Below, in pieces: positions 1 through 8,953 of a stretch of DNA of 64,000 nucleotides. This DNA is from Rhodovulum kholense. GTDB lineage: Bacteria > Pseudomonadota > Alphaproteobacteria > Rhodobacterales > Rhodobacteraceae. Made by a program: the position numbers and the translations under genes. The stretch lies in contig NZ_QAYC01000003.1 in the NCBI RefSeq assembly GCF_003053725.1, positions 62,001-126,000 of the forward strand, written 5' to 3'. Position 1 is the first letter of the stretch, and each line of letters begins with the position of its first letter. The notes beneath the pieces are model-generated. The model saw nothing but the letters and a program-made list of their open reading frames with translations. It was not told where the DNA came from and ran no database searches.

Positions 1-350
1 TGGTGGCGGGCGGCACGCTCAGGCGGTCGGATGCGGGGCTGGTGGGCACGCTGACCATGCGCGCGATCCAGGCCTTCAAGGTCGACTATGCGGTGATCGG
101 CTGTTCGGCGCTGGACGAGGATGGCGATCTGCTGGATTTCGACATCCGCGAGGTTGGCGTCAGCCAGACCGTCATCTCGCAGGCCCGGCGCACCTTCCTG
201 GTCGCCGACGCCACCAAGTTCGAACGGACCGCGCCGGTGCGGATCGCCTCGCTGGGCGATCTCGATGCGCTGTTCACCGATCGCCCCTTGTCCGGGGCGC
301 TGGCCGAGCGGTGCCGGGCCTGGAACACCCGGGTCGAGATCGCAGATTGA
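1..350 (+). CDS. DeoR/GlpR-family transcriptional regulator, C-terminal part (5' end outside window)
   Basis: This is the C-terminal part of a sugar-responsive DeoR-family repressor. The gene enters from the left edge, so the N-terminal helix-turn-helix is not visible. The visible 115 residues look like the DeoRC sensor fold: a phosphosugar-binding-like stretch with VIGCSALDEDGDLLDFDIRE, then an alternating strand/helix segment (ISQARRTFLVADATKFERTA), which is the usual layout before the family's C-terminus. Readable codons begin at base 3, where a GTG happens to lie, but that is unlikely to be the true start. The protein ends 36 bases before the stop of the opposite-strand TetR gene. GlpR is one possibility because such regulators often sit beside glycerol genes, but nothing in the window settles the ligand. 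Confidence 0.8.
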   Translation, partial: VAGGTLRRSDAGLVGTLTMRAIQAFKVDYAVIGCSALDEDGDLLDFDIREVGVSQTVISQARRTFLVADATKFERTAPVRIASLGDLDALFTDRPLSGALAERCRAWNTRVEIAD

Positions 351-385
351 GGCGGTGTCTCTCAGGCTCGCCGCAACGGCCCCTT

Positions 386-1066
386 TCAGCCGCGCGTCCG
401 GCCATAGGCCGCCATGAAGACCTGGACCGCCGAGGCAACCGAGGCCTCGATTTCCTCGGGGTCCGGGGCGGTCGGGCGTTTGCCGAAGAGTCGGGCGCGC
501 CAGATGCCGGCCACGGTCAGCTCGATGAATTGCGAACTGGCCCGTTCGGGGTCGGGCACGTCCAGCCGCCCGGCGGCGCGTTCGCGGCGCAAAAGCGCGT
601 TCAGGTCGTCATGGGTCCGCTGGGCGCCGGCCTCGTAGAACCGTGCCCCAAGCTCGGGCATGCGGTCGACGATGCCCGCGATGGTGCGTTGCCACTGGAC
701 CACATGATCGGTGCAGATCGTCGAGGCGAGGCGCTGGCCGAACCGGGTCAACTTGTCCTCAAGCGGCAGATCGCCTTTCAGAAGCGCATCGAAGCCCGCG
801 AAGATCGCCTCGCGCTCGCGCGCGACGAGGGCCACGAAAAGATCGAGCTTGTCCTCGAAATAGACGTAAAGCGTGCCCTTCGAGACCCCGGCGGCGCGGC
901 AGATCTCGTTCACGCTGGCGCCGTCGAAGCCCTTTTCCAGGAACTCCTTCATCGCGCCCTGCAGGATCTGGTCGCGCTTGGCGGGGTCCTCGCCCGCCGC
1001 ATGGCGTCGGCAGACGCGGCCGCCGGGGCAGGTGTCGCTGTCGGTTCGGCTGTCGCCTTGCGGCAT
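386..1066 (-). CDS. TetR/AcrR-family transcriptional repressor
   Basis: A 226-residue DNA-binding repressor expected to sense a small hydrophobic ligand and control the divergent efflux pair. The N-terminal TetR helix-turn-helix lies at about residues 30-75, with the characteristic SKGTLYVYFEDKLDLF recognition region. The remaining helical domain would bind ligand and dimerise (AcrR-like C-terminal domain). About 25 polar, Cys/Arg-rich residues precede the HTH. The ATG start has an AAAGGA about nine bases upstream. The 234-base gap to the divergent HlyD gene contains two perfect 20-bp palindromes, the obvious operator candidates, and this arrangement is typical of TetR-controlled efflux pumps. 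That this protein binds them is inferred. Confidence 0.9.
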   Translation of the reverse strand: MPQGDSRTDSDTCPGGRVCRRHAAGEDPAKRDQILQGAMKEFLEKGFDGASVNEICRAAGVSKGTLYVYFEDKLDLFVALVAREREAIFAGFDALLKGDLPLEDKLTRFGQRLASTICTDHVVQWQRTIAGIVDRMPELGARFYEAGAQRTHDDLNALLRRERAAGRLDVPDPERASSQFIELTVAGIWRARLFGKRPTAPDPEEIEASVASAVQVFMAAYGRTRG

Positions 1067-1150
1067 CTGGGCCGGTCCTTTCGTGGTCCCGAGGGCATGA
1101 TCCTGGCGGCCTGACGGGAGTCGGCAGGCCCGTCGCTGTCAGACCATTTA

Positions 1151-1170
1151 ATCGAACCGGCCGGTTCGAT
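1151..1170. promoter_or_regulatory. Perfect 20-bp palindrome, candidate TetR operator 1
   Basis: The sequence ATCGAACCGGCCGGTTCGAT reads the same on both strands. It lies between the divergent TetR and EmrA-type genes. The arms ATCGAACC/GGTTCGAT are repeated in a second palindrome 58 bases away, so the arm sequence rather than general GC richness is conserved. Binding by the adjacent TetR protein is inferred. Confidence 0.75.
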
Positions 1171-1208
1171 AAAGCCTTGATCGACTCGCGGCGATGCCCT
1201 ACACATAA

Positions 1209-1228
1209 ATCGAACCGCGCGGTTCGAT
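1209..1228. promoter_or_regulatory. Perfect 20-bp palindrome, candidate TetR operator 2
   Basis: The sequence ATCGAACCGCGCGGTTCGAT is a second perfect palindrome with arms identical to the first. The only difference is the central four bases (GCGC against GGCC). The centres are 58 bases apart. It lies 72 bases upstream of the efflux operon start and could block transcription into it. Confidence 0.75.
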
Positions 1229-1300
1229 CCGGCTCTGTGCCGGTCCCGCCAGACTTTCTCACGTCCCGTCGCCCCTGCGCCTTCTCCGAAAGCTGTCCCG

Positions 1301-2452
1301 ATGTCGAAGCCGGAAACCCTGACTCGCGAGACCCTTGCCGATGCCGCCCCGGTGCCGCCGGGCGAGGATCGGTCCGCCGCGCCGAAACGGTCGCGCCGCA
1401 AGCCGGTGCTGGCGCTCGTGGCCGTGCTGGCGCTGGGCGGGGCGGGCTATGCCGGCTGGGGCTACTGGACCCATGGCCGATTTGTCGAGCATACCGACGA
1501 CGCCTATGTCCAGGCCGATATCGCGATGATCTCCAGCCGGGTGCAGGGCTACGTCAAGAGCCTGCCGGTCGAGGAAAACGCCCATGTTCGGTCCGGCGAC
1601 GTGCTGGTGCGGCTGGAGGACGACGATTATCGCATCGCGCTGGCCACCGCCGAAAGCCGCGCCGCCACCGCCGACCGCACGCTGGCCCGGATCGACGCGC
1701 AGATCGCCGCCGCCCGCGCCGCCGTCGTGCAGGCCGAGGCCGACCGCGACGCCGCCGAGGCCCAGCTTCGGACCGCGACCAACGCGCTTGAGCGGGTCAA
1801 GGGGCTGGCCGCGCGCAATTTCGCGGCGGTGGCCCAGCTCGATACCGCGACCGAGGATCACGACACCGCGCGGGCGACGCTGGCCAAGACCACCGCCGCC
1901 GTGGCCAGCGCCCGGGCCGAGGTCAATGTGCTGATCGCCCAGCGGGCCGAGGCCGAGGGCGAAAAGCATCAGCTGGAACTGGCCGTGGACCAGGCCCGCC
2001 GCGACCTCGACCGCACGGTACTGCGCGCGCCGGCCGACGGGACGCTGGCCAATCTGGGGCTCGAGCTTGGCGACCTGGTGACTGCAGGGACCCGGCTGGC
2101 GGCGCTGGTGCCCGACGACGCGCTGTATGTCGAGGCGAATTTCAAGGAAACCCAGATGCAGGGCATCGCCCCAGGTGCGACGGTCGAGGTCACGCTGGAC
2201 GCGCTGCCTGGCCAGCGCTTCGACGGTAAGGTCACCTCGGCCGCGCCCGCGACCGGGGCGGTCTTCTCGCTGCTTCCGGCCGAGAACGCGACCGGCAACT
2301 TTACCAAGGTCGTGCAGCGGGTGCCGGTGCGCATCCAGCTGCCGCCCGAGGCGCTGGCGACCGGACAGCTGCGCGCCGGGCTGTCAGCGGTGGTGTCGGT
2401 CGACACGCGCACCGGCGACGCGGCTGCCTCGCGGCTGGCCAGCGTACACTAG
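1301..2452 (+). CDS. HlyD/EmrA-family membrane fusion protein
   Basis: Periplasmic adaptor of a tripartite drug efflux pump, 383 residues. A cytoplasmic Arg/Lys-rich tail (residues 1-33) precedes one transmembrane helix (about 34-56). Next comes the conserved TDDAYVQADIAMISSRVQGY segment that opens the beta-barrel/lipoyl domain of EmrA proteins. An Ala/Arg/Glu-rich coiled-coil hairpin covers roughly 110-235, and the second lipoyl half with RAPADGTLANLGLELGDLV and a barrel domain follow. The length is normal for EmrA. The next gene encodes an EmrB-type MFS transporter, so the two probably form one pump with an outer-membrane channel encoded elsewhere. Twin palindromes upstream suggest TetR control. 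The Shine-Dalgarno is weak, so the start could be a few codons off. Confidence 0.9.
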   Translation: MSKPETLTRETLADAAPVPPGEDRSAAPKRSRRKPVLALVAVLALGGAGYAGWGYWTHGRFVEHTDDAYVQADIAMISSRVQGYVKSLPVEENAHVRSGDVLVRLEDDDYRIALATAESRAATADRTLARIDAQIAAARAAVVQAEADRDAAEAQLRTATNALERVKGLAARNFAAVAQLDTATEDHDTARATLAKTTAAVASARAEVNVLIAQRAEAEGEKHQLELAVDQARRDLDRTVLRAPADGTLANLGLELGDLVTAGTRLAALVPDDALYVEANFKETQMQGIAPGATVEVTLDALPGQRFDGKVTSAAPATGAVFSLLPAENATGNFTKVVQRVPVRIQLPPEALATGQLRAGLSAVVSVDTRTGDAAASRLASVH

Positions 2453-2479
2453 GCGCCGCGCTCCGGGGCCCGCGAAATC

Positions 2480-4024
2480 ATGTCCGCCGACGAGCCGCAT
2501 CTGACGCCGCGCCGCGCCATCGCCTTCGTGGTGATGGTGTTCGGTATGTTCATGGCGATCCTCGACATCCAGATCGTCTCGGCCTCGCTGTCCGAGATCC
2601 AGGCTGGGCTTGCCGCCAGCCCCGACGAGATCAGCTGGGTCCAGACCAGCTATCTGATCGCCGAGGTGGTGATGATCCCGCTGTCGGGCTTTCTCGCCCG
2701 GATGATGTCGACGCGCTATCTGTTCGCGCTGTCGGCGGCGGGGTTCACCATTTCAAGCTTTCTTTGCGCCACCTCGACCAGCATCGAAGAGATGATCCTT
2801 TGGCGTGCGCTCCAGGGATTTCTGGGCGGCGGCATGATCCCCTCGGTTTTTGCTGCGGCCTTCACTATCTTTCCGCCCTCGAAGCGCAACGTGGTCTCGC
2901 CGATCATCGGCCTGATCGCCACGCTGGCACCGACCGTCGGGCCGACGGTGGGCGGCTATCTCAGCTACACGCTGTCCTGGCACTGGCTTTTTCTGGTGAA
3001 TGTGCTGCCCGGCATCGGCGTGACGCTGGGGGCCTTCCTGCTGATCGATTTCGATCGCCCGAACTGGAGCCTCTTCGAGCGCTTCGACTGGTGGGGCCTG
3101 CTGTCGCTGGCGGCGTTTCTGGGCGGGCTCGAATACGTTCTGGAAGAGGGGCCGGGCAATGACTGGCTGGCCGATGAAACGGTCGCGGTCTTTGTCGTCG
3201 TGACGCTGGTCGGCGGCATCGTCACCTTCTATCGGGTGCTGACCCGCGACGAGCCCATCGTCGATCTGTCGGCCTTCGGCAATGTCAATTTCGCGGTCGG
3301 GTCGGCCTTCAGCTTCGTGATGGGGATCGGGCTTTACGGGCTGACCTATCTTTACCCGCTCTATCTGGCCTCGATCCGCGGCTATGACAGCCTGATGATC
3401 GGCGAGACGGTCTTTGTTTCAGGGCTGGCGATGTTCGTCACCGCGCCCATCGCGGGCTTTCTGGCGGGCCGGGTCGATCTGCGACTGATGCTGCTGGTCG
3501 GCTTCGTCGGCTTCGCGGTCTCGACCTGGATGCTGACCGGCATGACCGCCGAGTGGGATTTCCAGGAACTGCTGGTGCCGCAGATCCTGCGCGGCATGTC
3601 GCTGATGCTGAGCATGGTGCCGATCAACAACCTCGCGCTCGGCACGCTGTCGCGCGACAAGATGAAGGGCGGCTCGGGGCTGTTCAACCTGATGCGCAAC
3701 CTTGGCGGTGCGGTGGGGCTGGCGGTCATCAACACCCAGCTTTCCGACCGGGGCGCGCTGCATTACGACCGCCTGCGCGAGGCCATCAGCTGGACCAATG
3801 ACGAGGCGATGCGGCAGCTTTCGCTGATGGCCGGGAACCTCTCGGCGCGGGGGCTCGACGGGCAGACCGGGGCGCTGGCGCAGATGGCGGCGCGGGTGCG
3901 CCAGCAGGCGACGGTGATGTCCTTCATCGATGTCTTCCTGATGCTGTCGGTGCTCTTCGCGGGGCTTGCGGTGACCGCCTTCCTGATGCGGACGCCGCAA
4001 CAGGCGGGCGGGGGCGGCCACTAG
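2480..4024 (+). CDS. DHA2-family MFS drug transporter (EmrB-type)
   Basis: A 514-residue inner-membrane proton-driven exporter with about 14 hydrophobic helices, the DHA2/EmrB class. It opens with RRAIAFVVMVFGMFMAILDI, the standard first helix with the conserved LD pair. QTSYLIAEVVMIPLSGFLAR and the GGGMIPSVFAAAF segment of helix 4-5 follow. It begins 27 bases after the EmrA-type gene, so the two form an operon. The substrate is not evident from the sequence; antibiotics, uncouplers or fatty acids are typical of the family. Its expression is presumably induced when the divergent TetR protein releases the palindromes. Confidence 0.92.
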   Translation: MSADEPHLTPRRAIAFVVMVFGMFMAILDIQIVSASLSEIQAGLAASPDEISWVQTSYLIAEVVMIPLSGFLARMMSTRYLFALSAAGFTISSFLCATSTSIEEMILWRALQGFLGGGMIPSVFAAAFTIFPPSKRNVVSPIIGLIATLAPTVGPTVGGYLSYTLSWHWLFLVNVLPGIGVTLGAFLLIDFDRPNWSLFERFDWWGLLSLAAFLGGLEYVLEEGPGNDWLADETVAVFVVVTLVGGIVTFYRVLTRDEPIVDLSAFGNVNFAVGSAFSFVMGIGLYGLTYLYPLYLASIRGYDSLMIGETVFVSGLAMFVTAPIAGFLAGRVDLRLMLLVGFVGFAVSTWMLTGMTAEWDFQELLVPQILRGMSLMLSMVPINNLALGTLSRDKMKGGSGLFNLMRNLGGAVGLAVINTQLSDRGALHYDRLREAISWTNDEAMRQLSLMAGNLSARGLDGQTGALAQMAARVRQQATVMSFIDVFLMLSVLFAGLAVTAFLMRTPQQAGGGGH

Positions 4025-4032
4025 CGCCGGGC

Positions 4033-4821
4033 TCAGACCCCTGTCCAGCCCGACAGCCCCTTGCGGAAGACCGTGACGCTTTCGGGCCGGAACGCGCCCT
4101 CGCGCGCCACCATCCGGGTCAGCTCGATCTGGTCGCCGTCGATGGCCAGCCGGGCGAAGTCGTTTTCCTGCCCGCGCAGCCGGGTCGAGAGCCCGGTGCC
4201 CACATGCACCTGCAAGACCCGACGTCCGGCCTCGCGGGTCAGGAACGGCTCGGCCCGCCAGCGGTGCAGATGGCCCGACAACACGATGTCGGCGCCGCAG
4301 CGCGCCAGCGCCTCGAGCGAGGGCGCGGCATGTTTCATCAGACGTTTCGGGGTGTCGGGCGCCTGTTCGAACGGGTGATGCGCCATGGCAAGGCGCGGGC
4401 CCGGCGCGCCCTCGAAGGCCGCGCAGGCCGCGTCGAGATCGCGCCGCCTGACCTTGCCGCGCTGCCAGCGCAGCGGATCGACGGTGTTGAAGCCCTGCAC
4501 CGTCAGCGTGCCGATTTGGGTCCGGGGCGCCAGATCGGCCGAGATATGGCGCCGATAGCGGGCGTAAGGGCGCAGCAGCCGCAGCCAGGGATTGTCGAGC
4601 GGCACATCGTGATTGCCGGGCACCGCCAGCCAGGGCGCCTCGATCCGGTCGAGAAAGCCGCGCGCGGCGCGGAACTGGCCGGTCCGGGCGCGCTGGGTCA
4701 GATCGCCGGTGACCGCCACCAGATCGGTCTCGTCCGCGTTCAGCGCGTCGAGCAGCGGGTCCAGCAGTTCGGGCGCGGTGCGGCCGAAATGCAGGTCCGA
4801 GATATGCGCGATCCGGATCAC
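4033..4821 (-). CDS. Metallophosphoesterase (calcineurin-like)
   Basis: A 262-residue cytoplasmic phosphoesterase with the full dimetal motif set: D9xH11 in ISDLHFG, GD at 39-40, GNHD at 69-72, a later MAHHPF, and GHLH near the C-terminus. The layout resembles the Icc/CpdA and DNA-repair-exonuclease group, but the sequence alone cannot separate cyclic-nucleotide from other phosphodiester substrates. The start is GTG and overlaps the stop of the upstream lipid-kinase gene by four bases (GTGA), which implies translational coupling. The pairing with a diacylglycerol-kinase-like protein suggests a shared role in lipid headgroup or phosphate metabolism, but this is inference. Confidence 0.9.
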   Translation of the reverse strand: MIRIAHISDLHFGRTAPELLDPLLDALNADETDLVAVTGDLTQRARTGQFRAARGFLDRIEAPWLAVPGNHDVPLDNPWLRLLRPYARYRRHISADLAPRTQIGTLTVQGFNTVDPLRWQRGKVRRRDLDAACAAFEGAPGPRLAMAHHPFEQAPDTPKRLMKHAAPSLEALARCGADIVLSGHLHRWRAEPFLTREAGRRVLQVHVGTGLSTRLRGQENDFARLAIDGDQIELTRMVAREGAFRPESVTVFRKGLSGWTGV

Positions 4822-5729
4822 GCGGCCGCGCCCGGCACCAGCACGCGCAGCGGCCGGTCGCGGCGGCGGATCGTCAGCGGCGCCTGCATCATCTGCCGTT
4901 CGCCGTCGCGCGCGACCAGAACCCTGGGCCGCCCCGGGTCGATCACGATCCGGGAGGCGCGGTGCAGCTCGAAATCCTGCCCCTCCTGCGCCGCGCGCAG
5001 CGCAAGCCCCAGCGTTGCGCGGGCGATCTCGGCCCGGCTGGCGTCGGGGGCGGTGAAGAGCGGGAAGGCGCCCGTCTCGAGTGCATCGATGCCGTCCAGA
5101 TTGAACTGCTGCAGCTGGTAGGCGCTGTTGGCGACGAAAGCCAGCGGCGTGCGCAGGGTCAGGGTCTGGCCGTCCAGGTCGATCCGCAGCCGCATCGCAC
5201 GGCGCATGCCGGCCAGCGTCTGGGCGACCGACCAGTAGGCAGCGGCGCGGCTTCGGCCCCAGCGGCGGTAGGTGGTCTCGCGCCGCTCGAGGATCGCGGG
5301 ATAAAGCCCGAGGCTGGCATTGTTGAGAAAGACCGCGCCATTGACCTCGCCAAGGCGCAGCTCGGCGGTGGTTCCCCCGGCCAGCGCCGCGACCGCCGCC
5401 TCGGGGTCCAGCGGAATGCCGAGCCCGCGCGCAAAATAGTTGAAGGTGCCTTGCGGGACCACGCCAAGCGTCGCGTCGCGGTCATGGCAGGCCTCGGCCA
5501 CGGCGCAGATCGTACCGTCGCCACCCGCCGCGACCAGCGTGCCGCAGCCCTGGTCCAGCGCCTCATGGGCCAGCGCCGTCAGGCTCTGGCCGGGGCGCGG
5601 GCTGCGGATCTCGGCCTCGAGGCCGGTCCGGTCGAGAAGATCGCGCAGCATCTCGCTGCGCGAGGTCGGGCCGGAATGGTCTCCGGCGCGGTCGTTGACG
5701 ATCAGGCAGATGGCGGCGGGGCGGGTCAT
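4818..5729 (-). CDS. Diacylglycerol kinase-family lipid kinase
   Basis: A 303-residue protein of the DAGK catalytic-domain family (YegS/BmrU-like), expected to phosphorylate a lipid using ATP at the membrane surface. The nucleotide-binding GGDGT motif is at residues 69-73 within LVAAGGDGTICAVAEA. It is followed by PQGTFNYFARGLGIP at about 92-106, the family's P-x-GT-x-N motif. The C-terminal beta-rich half carries NNASLGLYP. I chose the ATG at 5729 because the preceding in-frame residues are low-complexity and the family N-terminus begins here. The final TGA overlaps the GTG start of the metallophosphoesterase, so the two form an operon. Confidence 0.88.
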   Translation of the reverse strand: MTRPAAICLIVNDRAGDHSGPTSRSEMLRDLLDRTGLEAEIRSPRPGQSLTALAHEALDQGCGTLVAAGGDGTICAVAEACHDRDATLGVVPQGTFNYFARGLGIPLDPEAAVAALAGGTTAELRLGEVNGAVFLNNASLGLYPAILERRETTYRRWGRSRAAAYWSVAQTLAGMRRAMRLRIDLDGQTLTLRTPLAFVANSAYQLQQFNLDGIDALETGAFPLFTAPDASRAEIARATLGLALRAAQEGQDFELHRASRIVIDPGRPRVLVARDGERQMMQAPLTIRRRDRPLRVLVPGAAA

Positions 5730-6003
5730 CGGTGGCGGGTGTCCTTTGAAGCGCCCGGTCCCGGGCAGGGCAGAGCCGCAACGCCCCGGGTTGCCCGACG
5801 TTCCATGCCACAGCCCATCACCGATTGCGCGCGAGGTCCCGTTCGCCAAGACCCCTTCGCCAATAGCGGGAACCGCGCGCGGTTTTGCGCGTTGAGTGAC
5901 ATGATCTTGCAGCCCCGGAGGAGATGCCCTTGAGCCTTTCGTTTCCGTCTGTCCGCCCGGGCCCTCGGTCCGGCACAGCCTGTTTCTGGCCGGAGGGCAT
6001 GGC

Positions 6004-7095
6004 ATGAGCCCCGCCGAAGCCGGAACCGAAACCCGATCCGCCCCGCGCCGCCGCGAGGCCGCGATCCGTCCCGCGCAATACAGCGCCCGCGACTGGCGGG
6101 TGGCCGTCTTTCGCGTTTGGCAGGGCATGGATGAACGCAATGTCGCGCTGATCGCGGCGGGCGTCGCCTTCTACAGCTTTCTGTCGATCTTTCCCGCCCT
6201 GGCTGCACTGATCGCGATCTGGGGCTTTCTGGCCGACCCCGCGATGGTGCAGGAGCAGGTGTCGATGGCGGCCGAGGTGCTGCCCGCAGGCGCCTACGAG
6301 ATCCTGCAACGGCAGGTGACGGCACTGGTCAGCACCAGTTCCTCGGCACTGGGCTGGACCAGTGTGGTCTCGGTCCTCCTGGCGATCTGGAGCGCACGGG
6401 CCGCGGTCGCAGGCCTGATCCGCGGGCTGAACGCGATCTATGGCGAAAGAAACCGCGGCAATCCGATCCTGCGCATCGCGCTGGCGGTCGGGCTGACGGC
6501 GGTACTGATCATCGTGGCGCTGCTGGCCTTCTCGGCGGTGGTGCTGATCCCGGCGGTGCTGGCCTTCGTCAAGTTGCCGGCGGCGATCGAACTGCCGATC
6601 ATCCTGCTGAAATGGATCCTGATGCTGGGGGTCGTGTTCCTGGCCATCGCGCTGGTCTACCGCTACGGGCCCAACCGGCGCGCGCCGCGGCTTCAATGGG
6701 TGACCCCCGGCGCGATCTTTGCCGTCATCGCCTGGGCGCTGGGCTCGGTGGCGCTGGCCGCCTACATGCGCAGCTTCGACCGGCTGAACGAGGTCTACGG
6801 CTCGCTCGGGGCGGTGGTGGCGCTGCTGTTCTGGCTCTATCTCAGCGCGGCCGTGACGCTGATCGGCGCGGCGTTGAACGCGGAACTGGAACTTCTGACC
6901 CGGCGCGACAGCACCACCGGGCCCGAGCGCGCCGAAGGCCATCGTGGCGCCCATGTGGCCGATCATGTGCGCGACGAGACCGGGGCGCTGAACGGCGCGG
7001 AAGCAGAGCAGGAGGATGGCGACCCGGTGCCGGCGCCCAACGGCGCCGGGACCCGGGACGAGGGGCGCGCTAACGGAGCGCCCCGGCCGACCTGA
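6004..7095 (+). CDS. YihY/BrkB-family inner-membrane protein
   Basis: A 363-residue polytopic protein of the YihY (UPF0761) family. About 45 hydrophilic residues are followed by six hydrophobic segments, starting with NVALIAAGVAFYSFLSIFPA, the family's signature opening helix. The region RYGPNRRAPRLQWVTPGAIF and the closing YGSLGAVVALLFWLYLSA helix are also characteristic. The C-terminus is a hydrophilic tail of about 70 residues. The family's biochemical role is not established despite old RNase BN labels. The last 26 bases overlap the 3' end of the opposite-strand peptide-binding protein gene. Confidence 0.88.
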   Translation: MSPAEAGTETRSAPRRREAAIRPAQYSARDWRVAVFRVWQGMDERNVALIAAGVAFYSFLSIFPALAALIAIWGFLADPAMVQEQVSMAAEVLPAGAYEILQRQVTALVSTSSSALGWTSVVSVLLAIWSARAAVAGLIRGLNAIYGERNRGNPILRIALAVGLTAVLIIVALLAFSAVVLIPAVLAFVKLPAAIELPIILLKWILMLGVVFLAIALVYRYGPNRRAPRLQWVTPGAIFAVIAWALGSVALAAYMRSFDRLNEVYGSLGAVVALLFWLYLSAAVTLIGAALNAELELLTRRDSTTGPERAEGHRGAHVADHVRDETGALNGAEAEQEDGDPVPAPNGAGTRDEGRANGAPRPT

Positions 7096-8953
7096 GCGCC
7101 TCGTAGCGGGCTTGGTCCCACCACCAGAACTCGACCCCGCGGTCGTAGGGCGGCTTGGTTTCAGGCCGCCCGAACACGTCCCAATAGGCGATCCGGTGCT
7201 TGCCGCTGTACCAGTTCGGAACCCAGATGTGCCGCGCCCGCAGCACCCGGTCGAGCGCCCGCACCCGGACGTCGAGCGCATCGCGGTCGGGGGCCGCGAT
7301 CACCTCTTCGATCAACGCGTCGACCACCGGATCGTTCAGGCCCGAGAGGTTGTAGCTCCCTTTGGCATCGGCTTCCTCGCTGCCGAAGAGACTGCGCAGC
7401 TCGATCGAGGGGCTCAGCGACAGCACGAATCGGGTGCTGGTGATGTCATAGTCGAAATCTTCCAGCCTCTGCTGCATCTGGGCGGCATCGACGGTGGTGT
7501 TGACCGCCTCGATCCCGAGCTGTTGCAGATTGGCCAGATAGGGCAGCACGATCCGTTCGAAGACCGGGCTGTCCGACACGAACTCGACCCGCAGCGCCTG
7601 ACCCGAGGCGTCGCGCCGCTGGCCCCGGTCGTCGACCGTCCAGCCCGCCTCGTCCAGCAGCCGCCCGGCCGCGCGCAGCGTGCGACGGTCGAGATTGCGC
7701 GCGGCATCATGGACCGGGGGGCTGACCGCGGGCTCGGTGAAGACGGTTTCGGGCAGCCGGTCGCGGTATTTTTCCAGCACGGCCAGTTCGGCGCCCTCGG
7801 GCAGGCCCTCGGCCTGCAGAGCGGTGTTCTCCCAGAAACTGTCGGTCCGCTGGTAGAGGCCGTAGAACAGCGTCTCATTGGCCCATTCGAAGTTGAACAT
7901 CATCGCGATGGCCTCGCGCACGCGCGGATCGGCGAATTGCGGGCGGCGGAGGTTGAACCAGAAGCCCTGCGCGCCCGAGGGCCGGGCATCGGGCAACTCG
8001 TCGCGTTTGACCCAGCCGCGCGCCACCGCCGGGAAATCGTAGGCCGTGGCCCAGATCGCCGAGCTGAACTCTTCCTGAAAAATGTAGCCCCCGCTTTTGA
8101 ACGCCTCGAAGGCGCCGGTTTCGTCGGCGTAGTATTCGTAGCGGTAGCAGTCGAAATTGTCCTTGCCGACATTCACCGGCAGATCGGCCGCCCAGTAGGC
8201 GGGATTGCGGCAATAGGCGATCGCCTTGCCGGGCTCGACCTTGGAGACGACATAGGGGCCCGAGCCCAGCGGCGGTTCCAGCGAACTGCGCTCGAAGGGG
8301 ACGGCATCGTAGAAATGCGCGGGCAGGATCGGCAGTTGGCCCAGCTGGCCGATCAGGTCCCGCGTCGGCGCACCCTCGGCGAACGCGATCCGGACCTCGG
8401 TCGGAGACAGGGCCTCGGCCGAAGCAAGATCGCGCAGCGCCATCCGGTAAAGCGGCGCGCCTTTCTGCTGCAACGTGAGGAAGGTAAAGACCACATCCGC
8501 GGCGGTGACGGGGCTGCCATCGGCAAAGCGCGCCTCGGGGCGCAGCCGGAACACGGCCCAGGACCTGTCGGGCGGGAAGGTGACGCTTTCGGCCAGAAGC
8601 CCGTAGGCCGCGTCGGGTTCGTCGAAAGAGGGGGCAAGCAGGCTGTCATAGATCAACTCCATCCCCTGGGCGGGCTCTCCGGCGAGGATGAACATGTTGA
8701 GACTGTCGAAGGTGCGCGAGGCCCCGGTGCCGCGAAAGCTCATCGTGCCGCCCTTGGGGGCGTCGGGGACGACATAGTCGAAATGGGCGAAACCGGCGGG
8801 GTATTTCAGGTCGCCGAAGGTCGAGATGCCGTGGCTGGTGACCACGCCTTCGGCGGTGGATGCGGGGCCGGCAGGCAGGGCCGTCTGGGCGTGCAGCGCG
8901 AGCGGAAGGGCAAGAGCGGCGGTGAGGGCGAGGGCGGCGAGAGGGCGGATCAT
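7070..8953 (-). CDS. Extracellular solute-binding protein, family 5 (YejA-like)
   Basis: A 627-residue periplasmic binding protein for an ABC importer of oligopeptides. An N-terminal signal peptide (MIRPLAALALTAALALPLAL, then an A-x-A-type end near residue 22) precedes a long SBP_bac_5 domain. The opening HGISTFGDLKYPAGFAHFDY and the PPYDRGVEFWWWD ending are typical of YejA/microcin C-type receptors, and the length matches that group. No permease (YejB/E) or ATPase (YejF) gene is adjacent, so it is an orphan here and must work with components encoded elsewhere. The 3' end overlaps the convergent YihY gene by 26 bases. Confidence 0.9.
   Translation of the reverse strand: MIRPLAALALTAALALPLALHAQTALPAGPASTAEGVVTSHGISTFGDLKYPAGFAHFDYVVPDAPKGGTMSFRGTGASRTFDSLNMFILAGEPAQGMELIYDSLLAPSFDEPDAAYGLLAESVTFPPDRSWAVFRLRPEARFADGSPVTAADVVFTFLTLQQKGAPLYRMALRDLASAEALSPTEVRIAFAEGAPTRDLIGQLGQLPILPAHFYDAVPFERSSLEPPLGSGPYVVSKVEPGKAIAYCRNPAYWAADLPVNVGKDNFDCYRYEYYADETGAFEAFKSGGYIFQEEFSSAIWATAYDFPAVARGWVKRDELPDARPSGAQGFWFNLRRPQFADPRVREAIAMMFNFEWANETLFYGLYQRTDSFWENTALQAEGLPEGAELAVLEKYRDRLPETVFTEPAVSPPVHDAARNLDRRTLRAAGRLLDEAGWTVDDRGQRRDASGQALRVEFVSDSPVFERIVLPYLANLQQLGIEAVNTTVDAAQMQQRLEDFDYDITSTRFVLSLSPSIELRSLFGSEEADAKGSYNLSGLNDPVVDALIEEVIAAPDRDALDVRVRALDRVLRARHIWVPNWYSGKHRIAYWDVFGRPETKPPYDRGVEFWWWDQARYEALRSAGALR

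Noticed and set aside
5818-7281. Long minus-strand frame opposite the YihY gene
   Set aside because: It is the complement of a well-supported gene; its translation is low-complexity (Gln/Arg/Asp rich) with no homology.
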